A DNA stretch of 64,000 nucleotides from Liolophura sinensis (lineage: Eukaryota; Mollusca; Polyplacophora; Chitonida; Chitonidae): contig NC_088306.1 in assembly GCF_032854445.1 (NCBI RefSeq), positions 9,512,193-9,576,192 on the forward strand, given 5' to 3'. The position numbers were made by a program, and so were the translations under genes. Under the pieces are notes generated by a model. That model made no database searches, had not been told where the DNA came from, and saw only the letters and a list, made by a program, of their open reading frames with translations. Each line of letters starts with the position of its first letter. Positions within the stretch are counted from its first letter, which is position 1. Below, one piece after another: positions 36,555 to 47,352 of this stretch.

Positions 36555-38625
36555 GCGGTAAAACCGTAAACCTTAGTCCATGGGTCAAGGCCCAAAATTT
36601 CACATATTGGTACCATCCAGGGAGACCAAATGTCGTTGCTATTTTTAAGTTGGTACATGTCTTTAGTTCATGTTTTGAAAAGATATCCCTCGCAGATGGG
36701 TATCTTTGGATCGGTTATGTCCAATTTAATAAAAGTACTTTTTGTTCAATGTGCTGTTGAATAGCGCTATTCGAACCCCCAGTCAACTCAGGAACAGAGT
36801 GTTTACCTTTAGGAATATTATCTTAACTAATACAAGCTATTTTTCTCAAACATTATGGCAGATTTGTTGATAAAATATGACATTCTAGCCTTCTGTGGGT
36901 TGGGAGAGGTTACAAAGCTACAAAACCGAGGACTGCATCGGCAATTTTTTTGCAGACAGAAAACGTTGGAACGCATGAAGTTTTGGGGCATTCTATCTCG
37001 GTTGTGTTAACAATTAACTGTTGACTTCAGGTCTAAATATCCAAATTGTAAATTTCAAATGGCACACAGTAGGGGTCTTTCCATGACCCCAAACCCCAAA
37101 CACCAAAGGACTTTGTAAGACTTTTGATTCTTTCAGAAGGACTTTCACACTCTCATTTATCTGTCAACGGGTGCCATGGATGTTTAACTTACATCTTGCT
37201 TTTTAGTTTGATGTCTTAATTGCATGGTGGCTTTAATTACGGAACCCTGGGTGTTGGTAGTCATTGTTTCGTTCTAGGGTCAAGCTGTCTGGATAGCGAA
37301 GAAGATTTCTCTTCTCATCCGAAAATCAAAGTAAAGCGATTCATCCAACACACTGTGAAATATGGTTGTTTGTGCACGTTTTGAACTTGACGTTAAATCT
37401 GTCAAGAACATCCCTTTTTGGTTTAGAAAAAGAACATTCCTTATTAGAAGAGCTTTTCATTGAATGTTTTAATTAATTCCTATGCAGTCTGTTTCTGTTA
37501 CTCCCCTGTGCTACTTCTGGAGCAATGAATGAATAAGAGATTATGGATTAACGCCTGGAGGAAGATTACAACTGCAGCATCGAGGTCCGTCAAAGATTCT
37601 TTGGTCAAGTTTTTGGATTGCTGTTCTAAGTGTGCTGCCATCAGAACCAAGCTCGACAAATTGGATCCGAGACTCGTTTGTTTTCGTCCATTAGAGAACA
37701 ACTGCATCTGTATGATAATCGTTGAAACATCTTTGTCCGCTTTACTTCTGGGAGAGAGTATGCGCACACCTTTATCTCGTACGAGCGAATAACTGGAGAT
37801 CTATTAAACACGTTTTGGGTGGAACGCTCTGGAAGTAGTTGGTGTATCCCTAGAAAATCTTCTACAAGATAGTTACAGGTTAATCACAAGCACCTGTCGA
37901 TAGTACAGTTAAGTCTTTGTCATGGTGAAAATGCTACTGAGTCATGTTACATTTTTGAAACTTGCCCATGTTCAACTACTGTTGCCTGATGTCCACCGCT
38001 CGTTGTAGAATGTTCCACGAAACCAATCTTCTCGCGATATCAAGGATTCACTGTCATCATCAAAACAACGAATGATACCCATCTGCTCCATTTGCATTGT
38101 AGTGTCTTAATCAACGAATGATATTTCCATTAAGAAATGATTTGCTTCAGGGTCCATTAGGCCAGTGCATTTATGGCTCTATACAAGTATGTCTGTGAGT
38201 TCAAGTCCAGCTCATTCCGGCTTCCTCTCCGGCCATACGTGGGAAGGTCTGCAAGCAACCTGCGGAAGGTCGTGGGATTCCCCATTGCTCTGCCCGGTTT
38301 CCTTCCACCATAATGATGGCCACCGTCCTATAAGTGAAATATTCTTGAGTACGGCGTAAAACACCAATCAAATAAATAAATAAATGTGTCTTTGTATTTT
38401 ATTGTAGTAGTTTAGCAGTCTACATTTATCAAGTGTCAAAAACCTAACGTGACGTCACTGTTCACAGTATGGTCAGAAAAGGCCACTCAAGTATCCAGTG
38501 TTTAAAAAGGCAATTTACTAGGTTGTGAAGATTTAAAAAAAAGTATATTGTCTGGCATACAATTCATAATAGTGTGTTTTTCTTCTTCTTTCTTTGTCTT
38601 TAATTTTAAAGTAAACATTTACAGT
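36555..38625. repeat. Inverted duplication, arm 1
   Basis: Its reverse complement matches 42835-44290 in the same order. Anchors: 36575-36612 with 44241-44285; 36640-36735 with 44115-44215; 37395-37480 with 43970-44075; 37495-37690 with 43787-43965; 37815-38015 with 43265-43445; 38395-38625 with 42840-43100. About 650 bp (36745-37390) has no counterpart in arm 2, and a SINE-A at 38180-38397 is present only here. Confidence 0.85.
38180..38397 (+). repeat. SINE-A inserted in arm 1 only
   Basis: 5'-truncated, starting just before box B ('gtgagttcaagtccagctc') and running to a clean AAAT tail. The corresponding point in arm 2 (near 43095) has continuous arm sequence, so the insertion came after the duplication. 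TSD short: 'atgtct'/'gtgtct'. Confidence 0.88.
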
Positions 38626-39614
38626 TTGCAAAGAATATTACGGAATAATTTCGTTCTTAATCTTAGTGTTAGGTGAATTTTCAGTGACAGTATTCTTGAT
38701 AGAAAGTCCAAAAATCTGATCAAAGGTTTGCTTTGACATAGTAGCTTTCAGGCATGTAGATCACAGGTAAGGAAATGACACGAACGTTTACGTACCTGAG
38801 CTCATCTATCTTAACTCACCGTAATAATGGGCGTAAATAAAAGAAGTACACAGCTGGGAGTACCCTAATTCCTAACTACATTGGTTGTTTTGACCAATTT
38901 TACAAAAACTTTACAAAAACCATAGTTTTGTCAGTCTACACAGAATAACGCCTTCAGAATGTGCTTGAATAAACACCTTGCAAATATGCGAAAAGGTTGA
39001 AGAATTACAATATAAACCGCTGATAAACTGTTATCAACCCAACTGAAAGCATTGCAAATCTTCCATGTGAATGTGCGAACGTGTCAAGTGAATATTCAGC
39101 TAATACCGTACATGAAATATAGACAAAATCTATGCTAAATTTTCTTTGCTTCATAAACAATCCAACCACTTTTAAAAATTTGTCTTATTATATTATTATT
39201 GAGAGTCCACGGTATATTGACGTTTCTCTTTCTTTTCGTAATTTGCACAACGCTTTATACGTGTTATAAGAGGATTTTTTCATTTTATCACAATGTGTGA
39301 TAAAGCCACCATTACAGAAAGGCTAGAATGTCTTAAATTACTTCTACTGACCCTATAAACATGTTAGTAACATTCAAGTTTGGCCACCACAGTTTATACC
39401 TAATCATGTCTGGACCATCGACTACCTGCATGTCTAATCGCTAGGGCACAGTAGTTACGGTCCCGCATGGAAAGCGAACTTGTATATTCTCCACCTCTGG
39501 CCACTGTAGGGCTTTTGAGATAGCATAATCTGTCGACAACGATCGGCCGTTCGCGAAGTCAAATATTCGTTGAGGAATATTTGTCTTTCATCAATAACAG
39601 TGTGCATACCTGTG
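38626..39614. other. Intergenic, nothing recognised
   Basis: AT-rich spacer between the two inverted arms. No exon or repeat recognised. Confidence 0.4.
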
Positions 39615-39745
39615 CGTCACATCTGGGGAAGCTAATCAGTAGCGTGGCAAAGGTCGTTGGTTTACATCGGGCACTCTGACCGCTGTCACATAAGTCAAAA
39701 ACTCTTGCTCTTTAACAGCAGCCAAATAAATAAATAAATAAATCC
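39615..39745 (+). repeat. SINE variant related to SINE-A
   Basis: 'gaccgctgtcacataagtca', 'aaactcttgctctttaacag' and an AAAT tail have the layout of the SINE-A end but different bases, suggesting a sister family. Confidence 0.55.
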
Positions 39746-40599
39746 TGTACATGTCCGGTTTTCTCCACCTGTAAACCCAACCGCGGTCGTCAGGGTCGAA
39801 AGTGTATTAGCAAATACTGGTATTAAGTCCTATTTTATATTTAATTCTTCTGCCAAACTCAGCAGCCAATGCAGACCCCTAAAGTCAAAGTATAACAGCA
39901 GCAGTTTCAGTTCATATTTAATATAATGTTACACAACTTTTTTTTAAACTATGTATAACACTGAAGACTTGGCTTTAAGTTAAATCTGGAATAAAGCCTT
40001 AAACCAGTCGTGAACAATCGGGCCCTGTCTTGCAATAAAAGAAAAATCCCTTTTACGCCAAAATGAAATATTTAATATCTTTGATTGTTGTTTAAGACCA
40101 TGCTCAATAATTTATAGTAACAGAAGTGAACATTCGAAGGTGCTTTCAAGTCTGTTAGTTCGTCACACTGAGCCGGCTCGTTTTTGCGAGTTTGTCTCAC
40201 CTTATAGGCGAGGTTACTTGACTAAAGCCGATGATATACGACAAATGATCGTCCATAAAAGAGCATTTTTAGAAGCAAATAAATGTCACAACATTTAACT
40301 TTTCGTGCTAAAACTTACATTTTCCCAGTCGGATATCATCGTACCATCCACAGGCGTTAAACCCCAAAGTACTTTCCTGAGATCAATGTGGAACTTTCAG
40401 AATCAGACAAAGCGTATGTACAACTTAGTCATTGGCGAAATTTTAGGTCGTTTACGGTACTTTAGGTATTGTGGTTTCCTCAAGCCATGCCATAACCGTC
40501 GCATTAGGGGAACATTCTTGAGCACCGTCTTAAATGTTAAAAGTGAATCAAATCAGCGTTCCAAAGGTGCCTGTTTTGATGATGGAATTATCCTTACTG

Positions 40600-40702
40600 C
40601 AAAGGGGGGGGGGGGAGTCATAATGGCCGCCGTAGTATATGTGAAATATTCTTGAGTATGGCGTAAAATACAAATCAAATCAAATCAAATAATAAATAAA
40701 TC
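40600..40702 (+). repeat. SINE-A, 3' fragment
   Basis: Poly-G run followed by 'ataatggccgccgtagtata', 'attcttgagtatggcgtaaa' and (CAAAT)n. A second, more decayed piece lies just before at 40480-40560. Confidence 0.75.
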
Positions 40703-41316
40703 TGGATGGAATTCTGCTAATTAACAAATAAGTCACCGTGATAACACTAAAACTTAAGTAAGTAATTGTCATAATATAGATATAGTGACAGAACACAAAT
40801 TTGAAAATTCTGTAGCAAGTGTTTTAATTTTCAAGAGAAATTTTAACAGACGTTTTGTTGAGCTATATAGTTTAATGCTATGCGATTGATTTTGATCTTA
40901 GCGATATTATATAAAGTTTGAATAAAATTTGTCTCAGTATTGACCAGAAAATGTGAGATATGTTGACATGCTCTTAGCACACTCTACACGACTGTCAAGG
41001 CAGTTTTGATCGTAGAACGCCAAAGATGTCGTATATGTACATATTATCGTACGACCAATGTACGATAAAAAAATACCGTTTCGCCGTTTTGTGAAACTGG
41101 GCCATGAAGAATGAGAACCATTTTTCATCCTATTTACATTCCATGTTTCATCTCCATTATTGAACTACTTCACCTAAGAGCATCTAAGAACTTCAAAAAT
41201 TTTTTAAAGGGATGCTTCTCAAAGCTAGAAAATTGTAACTGATGGTAAGTCTGGCGTTTAAAGGCTGCATCTTCTGAGCGTCCTAAAACAGCAAACAAGT
41301 CCGCAGTCCGGTCATT

Positions 41317-41366
41317 CTACTTTCCGTATTCACAGCAGCCGTTGGGGGTGACCGATTGACCGCTTT
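41317..41366 (-). CDS. Possible terminal exon of the secreted peptide gene
   Basis: On the - strand a strong acceptor (pyrimidine-rich 'gtatgtttttaacttttag') precedes 50 nt that, read in the phase left by the exon at 42450-42261, give 16 residues ending GCCEYGK and a TAG. The Cys pair would complete a four-cysteine pattern (C-x10-C-x12-CC), and Tyr-Gly-Lys at the end resembles an amidation signal. I found this exon by looking for a compatible phase and cysteines, so there is selection bias and it may be chance. Confidence 0.35.
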
Positions 41367-42059
41367 CTAAAAGTTAAAAACATACAGATCAGCCAAAGGG
41401 GAATAACTGAGAGCTATATCTTTCAGTTCGCATATGATACAGATACTTCATCCTAGCAATCAAAATTCAAAATTCATGACTTATTTTGAAATATTCAGCC
41501 AAATTCCTCTGTTACCAAATGTTATAGTTTCTTAACCGTAACATGAAGACATTCTCAAAACTTACCAGTTAAAACATTGAATCAAATGTCTATGTCACTA
41601 TGTTCCATATATTTTCCTAATCTTATCTCAAAGGCATTCTTCAAAATTTGTCATTATAAATATTAAATCACATTTCTTCGTTATGCTATGGTTCTTAATC
41701 CTGACTATTCCAAAGTTACCATTATTTACAAACATTAAACCAAACTGTTAAACCAAACATTATATCTATCATATGCTATAGTTTCTTAATACTAACATTG
41801 TGACGTTCTTCAAAATCTAAACCTATTAACAATCCGGAAAGACAATTTAACGCAATTGTTGAAATACAGCTTACCTGAAAGTATAACACGTGTTTCTATT
41901 TAATGGAAAATCTTCGACAGAATTTGTTTAAACAATGTGCAGAGACCAGGGTACGGAACTTTTGACAATAATGTACTATTATCTAAATTTGTTAAAATGA
42001 CATCTGCACAAATACTTTTCTGTCAGAACGGTACTATCATCTTATATTCATGTCGTCTA

Positions 42060-42185
42060 CGTCGGAAGGTTTCCACTGGGCTCTGCCCGGTTTCCTCCCA
42101 CCATAATACTGGCCGACGTCGTATAAGTGAAATATTCTTAAGTACGGCGTAAAACAGAAATCAAATGAAAAAATAAATAAATTGT
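42060..42185 (+). repeat. SINE-A, 3' half
   Basis: 'ccactgggctctgcccggtt', 'ataatactggccgacgtcgt', 'attcttaagtacggcgtaaa' and AAAT tail. On the - strand it lies right after the candidate peptide exon. Confidence 0.88.
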
Positions 42186-42260
42186 TGTCGCATGAATGAA
42201 TTAGTATTGAGTGAGACGTAAAATATGAATCAATTAAACAACAGAAATCAGCCGGTATAC

Positions 42261-42450
42261 CTGTGTGGCAGAGGCCATTAGCGACATAGCCGAAAGATTT
42301 GCAGAACTTCCTCGGGCGTTTGACTCGGTAAATCCGAGAGAGGTCGGGTACAGGTGATGTTCCAGCCTGTCGGGCAAGTCTCTGTGGAATCTGACAAGAA
42401 TGACAAGAAGTCAACAACTGTTGTAAATATTCTGATTCAGTTGTGAATTC
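42261..42450 (-). CDS. Candidate propeptide exon with KR site and cysteines
   Basis: Bounded on the - strand by a strong acceptor ('tgtctgtctttccag') and a donor CAG|GTATAC. The 190-nt exon is open in one frame for 63 codons: an acidic start (EFTTESEYLQQLL), a CHSC pair, an Arg/Ala stretch, then RVKR followed by PRKFCKSFGYVANGLCHT. Dibasic KR before a basic, Cys-bearing segment is the layout of a processed secreted peptide. An inner acceptor at 42391 would instead give another frame with CPTGWNITC and an early stop. No family recognised. The frame used begins in phase 0, whereas the signal exon at 44483 ends in phase 1, so an intervening exon is missing or the two belong to different transcripts. 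Confidence 0.42.
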
Positions 42451-42564
42451 CTGGAAAGACAGACACGTCGTCGTGGAGGCACTAATGCTACTAGCTCATG
42501 GGACTGACATGATATGGGTACCACATGAAGTGGCCAAACCTAATCGGTAATAACATGTTTATTG

Positions 42565-42838
42565 GAGTGAGTGAGTGAGTGAGTGAGTGAGTGCTCGGGG
42601 TTTAACGTTGAACTTAACAATTTTTCAGTCATATGACGACAAAGGAATCCTTAGATTAGAGTGCCTCCTTGTTGCAGGACGGATTTCCACCGCTCTTTTG
42701 TCTAGTGCTGCTTCACTGAGGCGACTTACCGAAGGCAAGTAAGTCTCCCCGCCCGAGCTATTATACTGATACGGGTCACCAGTACAGAACGCCAAACCAG
42801 TAAGTGACAACTTCCTCTTCTAAGGTCTTCTAAGGTGT
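42565..42838 (-). repeat. SINE-B, 5'-truncated
   Basis: (GAGT)n tail at the left and body up to the 'acttcctcttctaaggt' region at the right; the tRNA-like head is missing. It ends where inverted arm 2 begins. Confidence 0.88.
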
Positions 42839-44290
42839 AAATGTCTTCTTTGAAGTTAGACAAAAAACAAACACAAAAAAAAAACAAACAAAAAAATACA
42901 CTATTTTGAAGTGTATGTAAGACGAAATACCGTTCTTCAAATTTTTTAAACCTAGTAAATTGCCTTTAAAACACTGGATACTTGAGTGGCCTTTTCTGAC
43001 CATATTGTAAACAGTGACGTCACATAAGGTTTTTGCCACGTGATAAATGCAGTGTACTAAACTACTACATTAAAATGCAAAGATATACTTGCATAGAGCG
43101 AACAATGCATTAAATGAATAGAGCCTAAAGCAACTTGTTTCTTAATGGATCTATCATTCGTTGATGAAGGCACTACTATGAAAATGGAGTAGCCAGGGAT
43201 CATTCATTGTTTTGATGATTACTCTGAATTCGTGATATCCCAAGAAACATTCTACGACGAACGGTGGACATCAGGCGACAGGAACTGAACATAAACACAT
43301 TTCCAAGATGTAACATGAACTGCTTATGCAGTAGCATGACAAGGACTTGACTGTACTATCGACAGGTGCTTGTGATTAACCTGTAACTATCACTTGTAGA
43401 TTTTCAAGGGATACACGAACTATTTCAAGAGCGTTCCACCCAAAACGTTGCTGCCCAGCCCCAACAGCAATGTTTCTGCTTCGGGAGCGGTAGATCCAGG
43501 ATCAATCCTGGGTCGAGTTACACCTAAGACCTTAAATGATGAAATAACTTCCTCGCTTGGCGTTCAGCATGAAGGGGATAGTGCAACGACTGGTTGACCC
43601 GTATCAGTATAATGACTCTGGCGGGGGCGCCTTACTTGCCTTCGGCAAGGCGTCTCAGTGAAGCAACGCCAGATCAAAAAAACTGTGGAAATCCGTCCTG
43701 CAGCAAGGAGGCACATTACATGCACTCTAAGGATTCCTTCGTCGTTATGTGATTGAAAAATTGTTACGTACGACGTTAAACCCTCCTATCCAATTTGATG
43801 AGCTTGGTTCAGATGGCACCACAGTTAGAACAGTAATCCTGCCCTGCGCAAGACGGACCTTGATGCTGCAGTCTACACCATACACAGAGGAGTTTTCTTC
43901 CAGAAATAGGGATGTTAATCTATAATCATTCATTTATTCCTCCAGAAGTCGTACAAGAGAGGAACAGAAACAAACTGTAGGAATTAATGGAAACGTACAA
44001 TGAAAAACTTTTCTTATAAGGAATGTTCTCCTTCTAAATCAAAAAGTGCTACGCTTGACAGACTTAACATCAATGTTATTGTACGACTGTTGGCAATGTG
44101 TGAGAAAGTACAATCGAGAATAAGTACCTTCATTAAAGCGGACATAACCCATCCAAAGCTACCCGTCTGCGAGGGCTATCATATCAAAACATGAAGTAAA
44201 GACATGTACCAACTCTAAAACAGCGAGGAGATTTGGACACCCTAGTGGTACCAATATGTGAAATTCTGAGACTTGACCCATGGGCTACAC
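42835..44290. repeat. Inverted duplication, arm 2
   Basis: Reverse-complement counterpart of 36555-38625. The best stretch is 42955-43025 ('cactggatacttgagtggcc' is shared exactly). It carries a SINE-B at 43478-43785 that is absent from arm 1. It lies between the signal-peptide exon and the next candidate exon of the - strand peptide gene. Confidence 0.85.
43478..43785 (+). repeat. SINE-B inserted in arm 2 only
   Basis: 5'-truncated at 'gcttcgggagcgg', body complete to 'cgacgttaaaccc', tail lost. The corresponding point in arm 1 (37690-37815) lacks it. Confidence 0.88.
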
Positions 44291-44339
44291 GGCCTTTGAT
44301 TTATTTCGGTTTTTAGTTTTTGGACATTCACTAATCTGG

Positions 44340-44398
44340 GGGAAAACAAATCTGGACATGATGACGAAATATTCTTGAATCCGGCGTAAAACACCAAA

Positions 44399-44437
<39 letters not shown>
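44340..44437 (+). repeat. SINE-A tail with long (AAAT)n
   Basis: 'cgaaatattcttgaatccgg', 'cgtaaaacacc' and about ten AAAT units. Confidence 0.85.
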
Positions 44438-44439
<2 letters not shown>

Positions 44440-44482
44440 GGGTAGTCATGTGACGTGATGGCTACGAGCAAAGCATACTCAC

Positions 44483-44558
44483 CCGTCTGACAAACTGCCA
44501 CTCCGAAAAGACAGACAAGCAACACAGCGAAGGCAAAGGAATGCATGGTTATGAGAAT
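44483..44558 (-). CDS. Signal-peptide exon of a secreted peptide gene
   Basis: On the - strand an acceptor ('tttattttcattttcag') is followed by 12 nt of leader and an ATG at 44546-44544. It opens 21 codons, MHSFAFAVLLVCLFGVAVCQ plus T, then a consensus donor G|GTGAGT at 44482-44477 in phase 1. The sequence is a textbook signal peptide: short n-region, hydrophobic core, cleavage expected after AVCQ or nearby. The upstream TATA box and non-coding exon strengthen the case that this is a real gene start. What the mature product is remains open. Confidence 0.65.
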
Positions 44559-45049
44559 CTGAAAATGAAAATAAAAAGTCGAAAATGCGCGAGATACATC
44601 TCATTTAAAGACTGACAGATAAAATTGTTAAATGAGGTGATGCAACGAAGAAAATCACCAACCACGTGTAACCCGGCAACGAATTTTTCTTGGTTGGTTC
44701 AAACGCGTGGACAAAAATGACATACACGTCATATGAAAGGCTTTAGGAAGTTATGTCTCAAAATGGTCTGTTAAGAGGAGAAAGAAATTTGAAAAAGAAA
44801 TTGCATGAGGAGTATAAGCAACAGATTAAAAAAATATTATATATGTTCTCAGTTAGACATATATATGCATATCCATTCATCATCTCAAACATCTATCGTA
44901 CAAAATTATGTTCAAATTAAGTTCTTTGTTTCCACAATGAAAAATCAAAAACATCTTGAAAAACATTTTTATGTTTTCCCCTTCTGTAATGTTTTACTAT
45001 CCCATCAGTTCAATATAGTATGCATGGAATAGTTTAAGTGAAAGACAAA

Positions 45050-45103
45050 GCAGTTCTGTATTCTTGAGTAAGGCGTAAAAAACAATGAAATAAATTAATA
45101 AAT
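45050..45103 (+). repeat. SINE-A, tail fragment in the peptide-gene intron
   Basis: 'gtattcttgagtaaggcgta' followed by an AAAT-like tail. Confidence 0.75.
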
Positions 45104-45325
45104 CCATCAAAACAGTCCTAGCTAGGCTAATCATTTGCCTTTCAATTAACATTTCATAAATAAGGCTGAAGTTTAAGCCACCCACGTAGTGATCCTACTG
45201 AAAGCTAGATCTTAAGCATTCTGATGAACAGTCACAGCTCACGAGGTATATATTAACTAAGTCTATAACATGGAAGTGCTAGTGACAAAGTTTAAAGATT
45301 ATGCGTGTAATAGGTACATACTTAC

Positions 45326-45375
45326 AGGGCGTCTGAGGCACTGGTCACTCTGGTAAACTGGAAACAGGTCTGGTG
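45326..45375 (-). other. Non-coding first exon of the secreted peptide gene
   Basis: About 50 nt from the expected start site (25-30 bp after the TATA box) to a consensus donor CCCT|GTAAGT at 45325-45320. It contains no ATG. Splicing to the acceptor at 44559-44560 would remove a 767-nt intron. Confidence 0.55.
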
Positions 45376-45399
45376 TGACGCTGGTCGGTGTCTGTCCTC

Positions 45400-45407
45400 T
45401 ATTTATA
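45400..45407 (-). promoter_or_regulatory. TATA box of the secreted peptide gene
   Basis: TATAAATA on the - strand, within CCGTATAAATAGAG. It is placed correctly relative to the donor-bearing short exon downstream. Confidence 0.6.
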
Positions 45408-45411
45408 CGGA

Positions 45412-46058
45412 ATGACCAATTCTTGACCAAAGAAAACCGGATATGAGAAATGTAAAGGACAGGAAGTAATTTCGCTGTTTCAGTAAAATCCAGACCATGA
45501 GGTAAATTAAACTGAATTAATTTCACGGTAATAGTTGACACAACAGCAGCTTACGCGCAGGCATATCGTTATCAGTTAAGATCAATAATAAAATTGTAAA
45601 CTAATCGTCAAATCTATTGATTAATATCGGTGTAATTGATTTAACCGTGCTAATTGAGCTGGTTTGACAAAAGATCCAAATTAATTTTAAATATTAATCG
45701 ATTCGAAAATAAGCAAAGATGATAGAACGAGGAGTTTCAGAGATGAGTGTTTGCCTTACCTTTGAGACGTCACGTAAACGTATTTCTTTTAAACCTTATT
45801 GTATTTCTAGCAACAGAACTACAAATGAAATTGTTTCCAACTTCTGATTTGACTTTCTGACCCAATTTGAGAATTCATGATACACTTTACGCGTACCAGT
45901 ATATAGCAAAGGCTGTGGACTAAAAATATCCACCTGTACTGAAGTTAATGGAGATCACAGACTGTTGAGATGTTTCATCTTACTCAGTGTTGTATCTTTG
46001 CGAAGACTGCAACGGTTTCCTGTCACGCCAAGTTTATCGCTTGACAGATATAGTGACA
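45412..46058. other. Upstream region of the - strand peptide gene
   Basis: No repeat or exon recognised. Apart from the TATA box no factor site stands out. Confidence 0.4.
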
Positions 46059-46330
46059 GGTGACATCCGTGGCTCAGTTGGTTAGCGCGCTAGCACAGCG
46101 TGATGACCCAGGAGTCAGTCTCTCACCAATGTGGTCGATGTGAGCTCAAGTCCGGCTCATGCTGGCTTCCTCTCTGGCCGTAAGTGGGAAGGTCTGTCAG
46201 CAACCTGTGGATGGCCGTGGGTTTCCCCCAGGCTCTGCCCGGTCTCCTCCCACCATAATGCTGGCCGCCGTCGAATAAGTGAAATTTTCTTGAGTACGGC
46301 GTAAAACACCAATCAAATAAATAAATAATT
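46059..46330 (+). repeat. SINE-A, full length
   Basis: Complete: box A 'tggctcagttggttagcgcg', box B 'gagctcaagtccggc', middle, 3' block and AAAT tail, in order. This is the best full-length + strand copy in the window. Confidence 0.95.
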
Positions 46331-46485
46331 TTGACATTTTCTGTAGATAGCAGTGTAACCGATGGGTCCTGCAAATGGCATTTGTGGATCTCGCCTTTAA
46401 GCATTGGTTGGACTATGCGAGTTGTGTGACAACGTCAAATAATAATACTGACAAAAACAGTGATCTGAGGATTTTCTTTCAAATG

Positions 46486-46850
46486 ACCGGCCCGGATAGC
46501 ACAGTTGGTAAAGCGTCCGTTTCTGGACCGGTAGATCCAGGATCAATACTTGATCGAGTCACACCTAAGACTTTAAAAGAGGAAGTTGTAACTTCCTCTC
46601 TTGGCGTTCAGCATGAAAGGGATAGTGCAACGACTGGTTGACCCGTATCAGTATAATGGCTCGGGCGGGTCTGCTTACTTGCCTTCGGTAAGTCGTCTCA
46701 GTGAAGCAGCACTAGATAAAAGAGCGGTGGAAACCCGTCCTGCTACAAGGAGGCACATTACACGTACATGCACCCGAAGGATTCCTTCGTCGTCATATGA
46801 CTGAAAAATTGTTGAGTACGACGTTAAACCCCAAGCACTCACTCACTCAC
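46486..46850 (+). repeat. SINE-B, full length with TSD
   Basis: 365 bp. Head 'ccggcccggatagcacagtt' with box A, body with 'gttgtaacttcctctcttgg' and 'gattccttcgtcgtcatatg', 3' end 'gagtacgacgttaaacccca' and (ACTC)n tail. Exact 11-bp target duplication TCTTTCAAATG at 46475-46485 and 46851-46861. Use as the type copy. Confidence 0.95.
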
Positions 46851-47182
46851 TCTTTCAAATGCCTTCACTCTAATTACTTTTTAAAATTTCTCTTGTAAGT
46901 TACTACGGACGGAGTGTCTAGAATCTTTGGCGCTCTCATAATTGTGTTTAATTTCCGGGATAGGGACTGTACATTGCCAATTTCACCGGTTAGGTGTGAT
47001 GTTGTATATACGTATGGTGTTGAATAAAAACGGCCACGTTGAACATATGCACACCTACGATAAAAGCGCAGTAGTGATAATAACTTTGAATAACTCGTAA
47101 AACCAGCATGTTACACGGTTTTGATATTGATTAAATTTACGTGACTATAGAACATGTCTTAGCTCTTTGGTGGTTTCTTTAA

Positions 47183-47352
47183 TTATTTATTTATTTGCTT
47201 GGTTTTTTACGCCGCACTCAGGAATAATTTACTTATTTTCACTTATGCCAGCGTTATGGTGGGGGGTGGGGGGTGGGAAGCCGGGTAGAGCCCGGGGCAA
47301 ACCCACGACCATCCGCAAGTTGCTGCAGACCTTTCCGCGTACAGCCGGAGTT
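47183..47352 (-). repeat. SINE-A copy with G-rich expansion
   Basis: Tail, 'cgccgcactcaggaataatt', then an expanded run of G at 47257-47277 where the consensus has 'ggtgggaggaaa', then 'gtagagcccggggcaaaccc'. Confidence 0.85.

Noticed and set aside
37498-37792. Overlapping frames of 87-89 codons in inverted arm 1
   Set aside because: The matching stretch of arm 2 has stops in the corresponding frames, so neither is under coding constraint.
41317-42450. Calling the cysteine peptide a venom or antimicrobial peptide
   Set aside because: Four cysteines and a KR site are not enough to assign a role, and the exon model is not closed.
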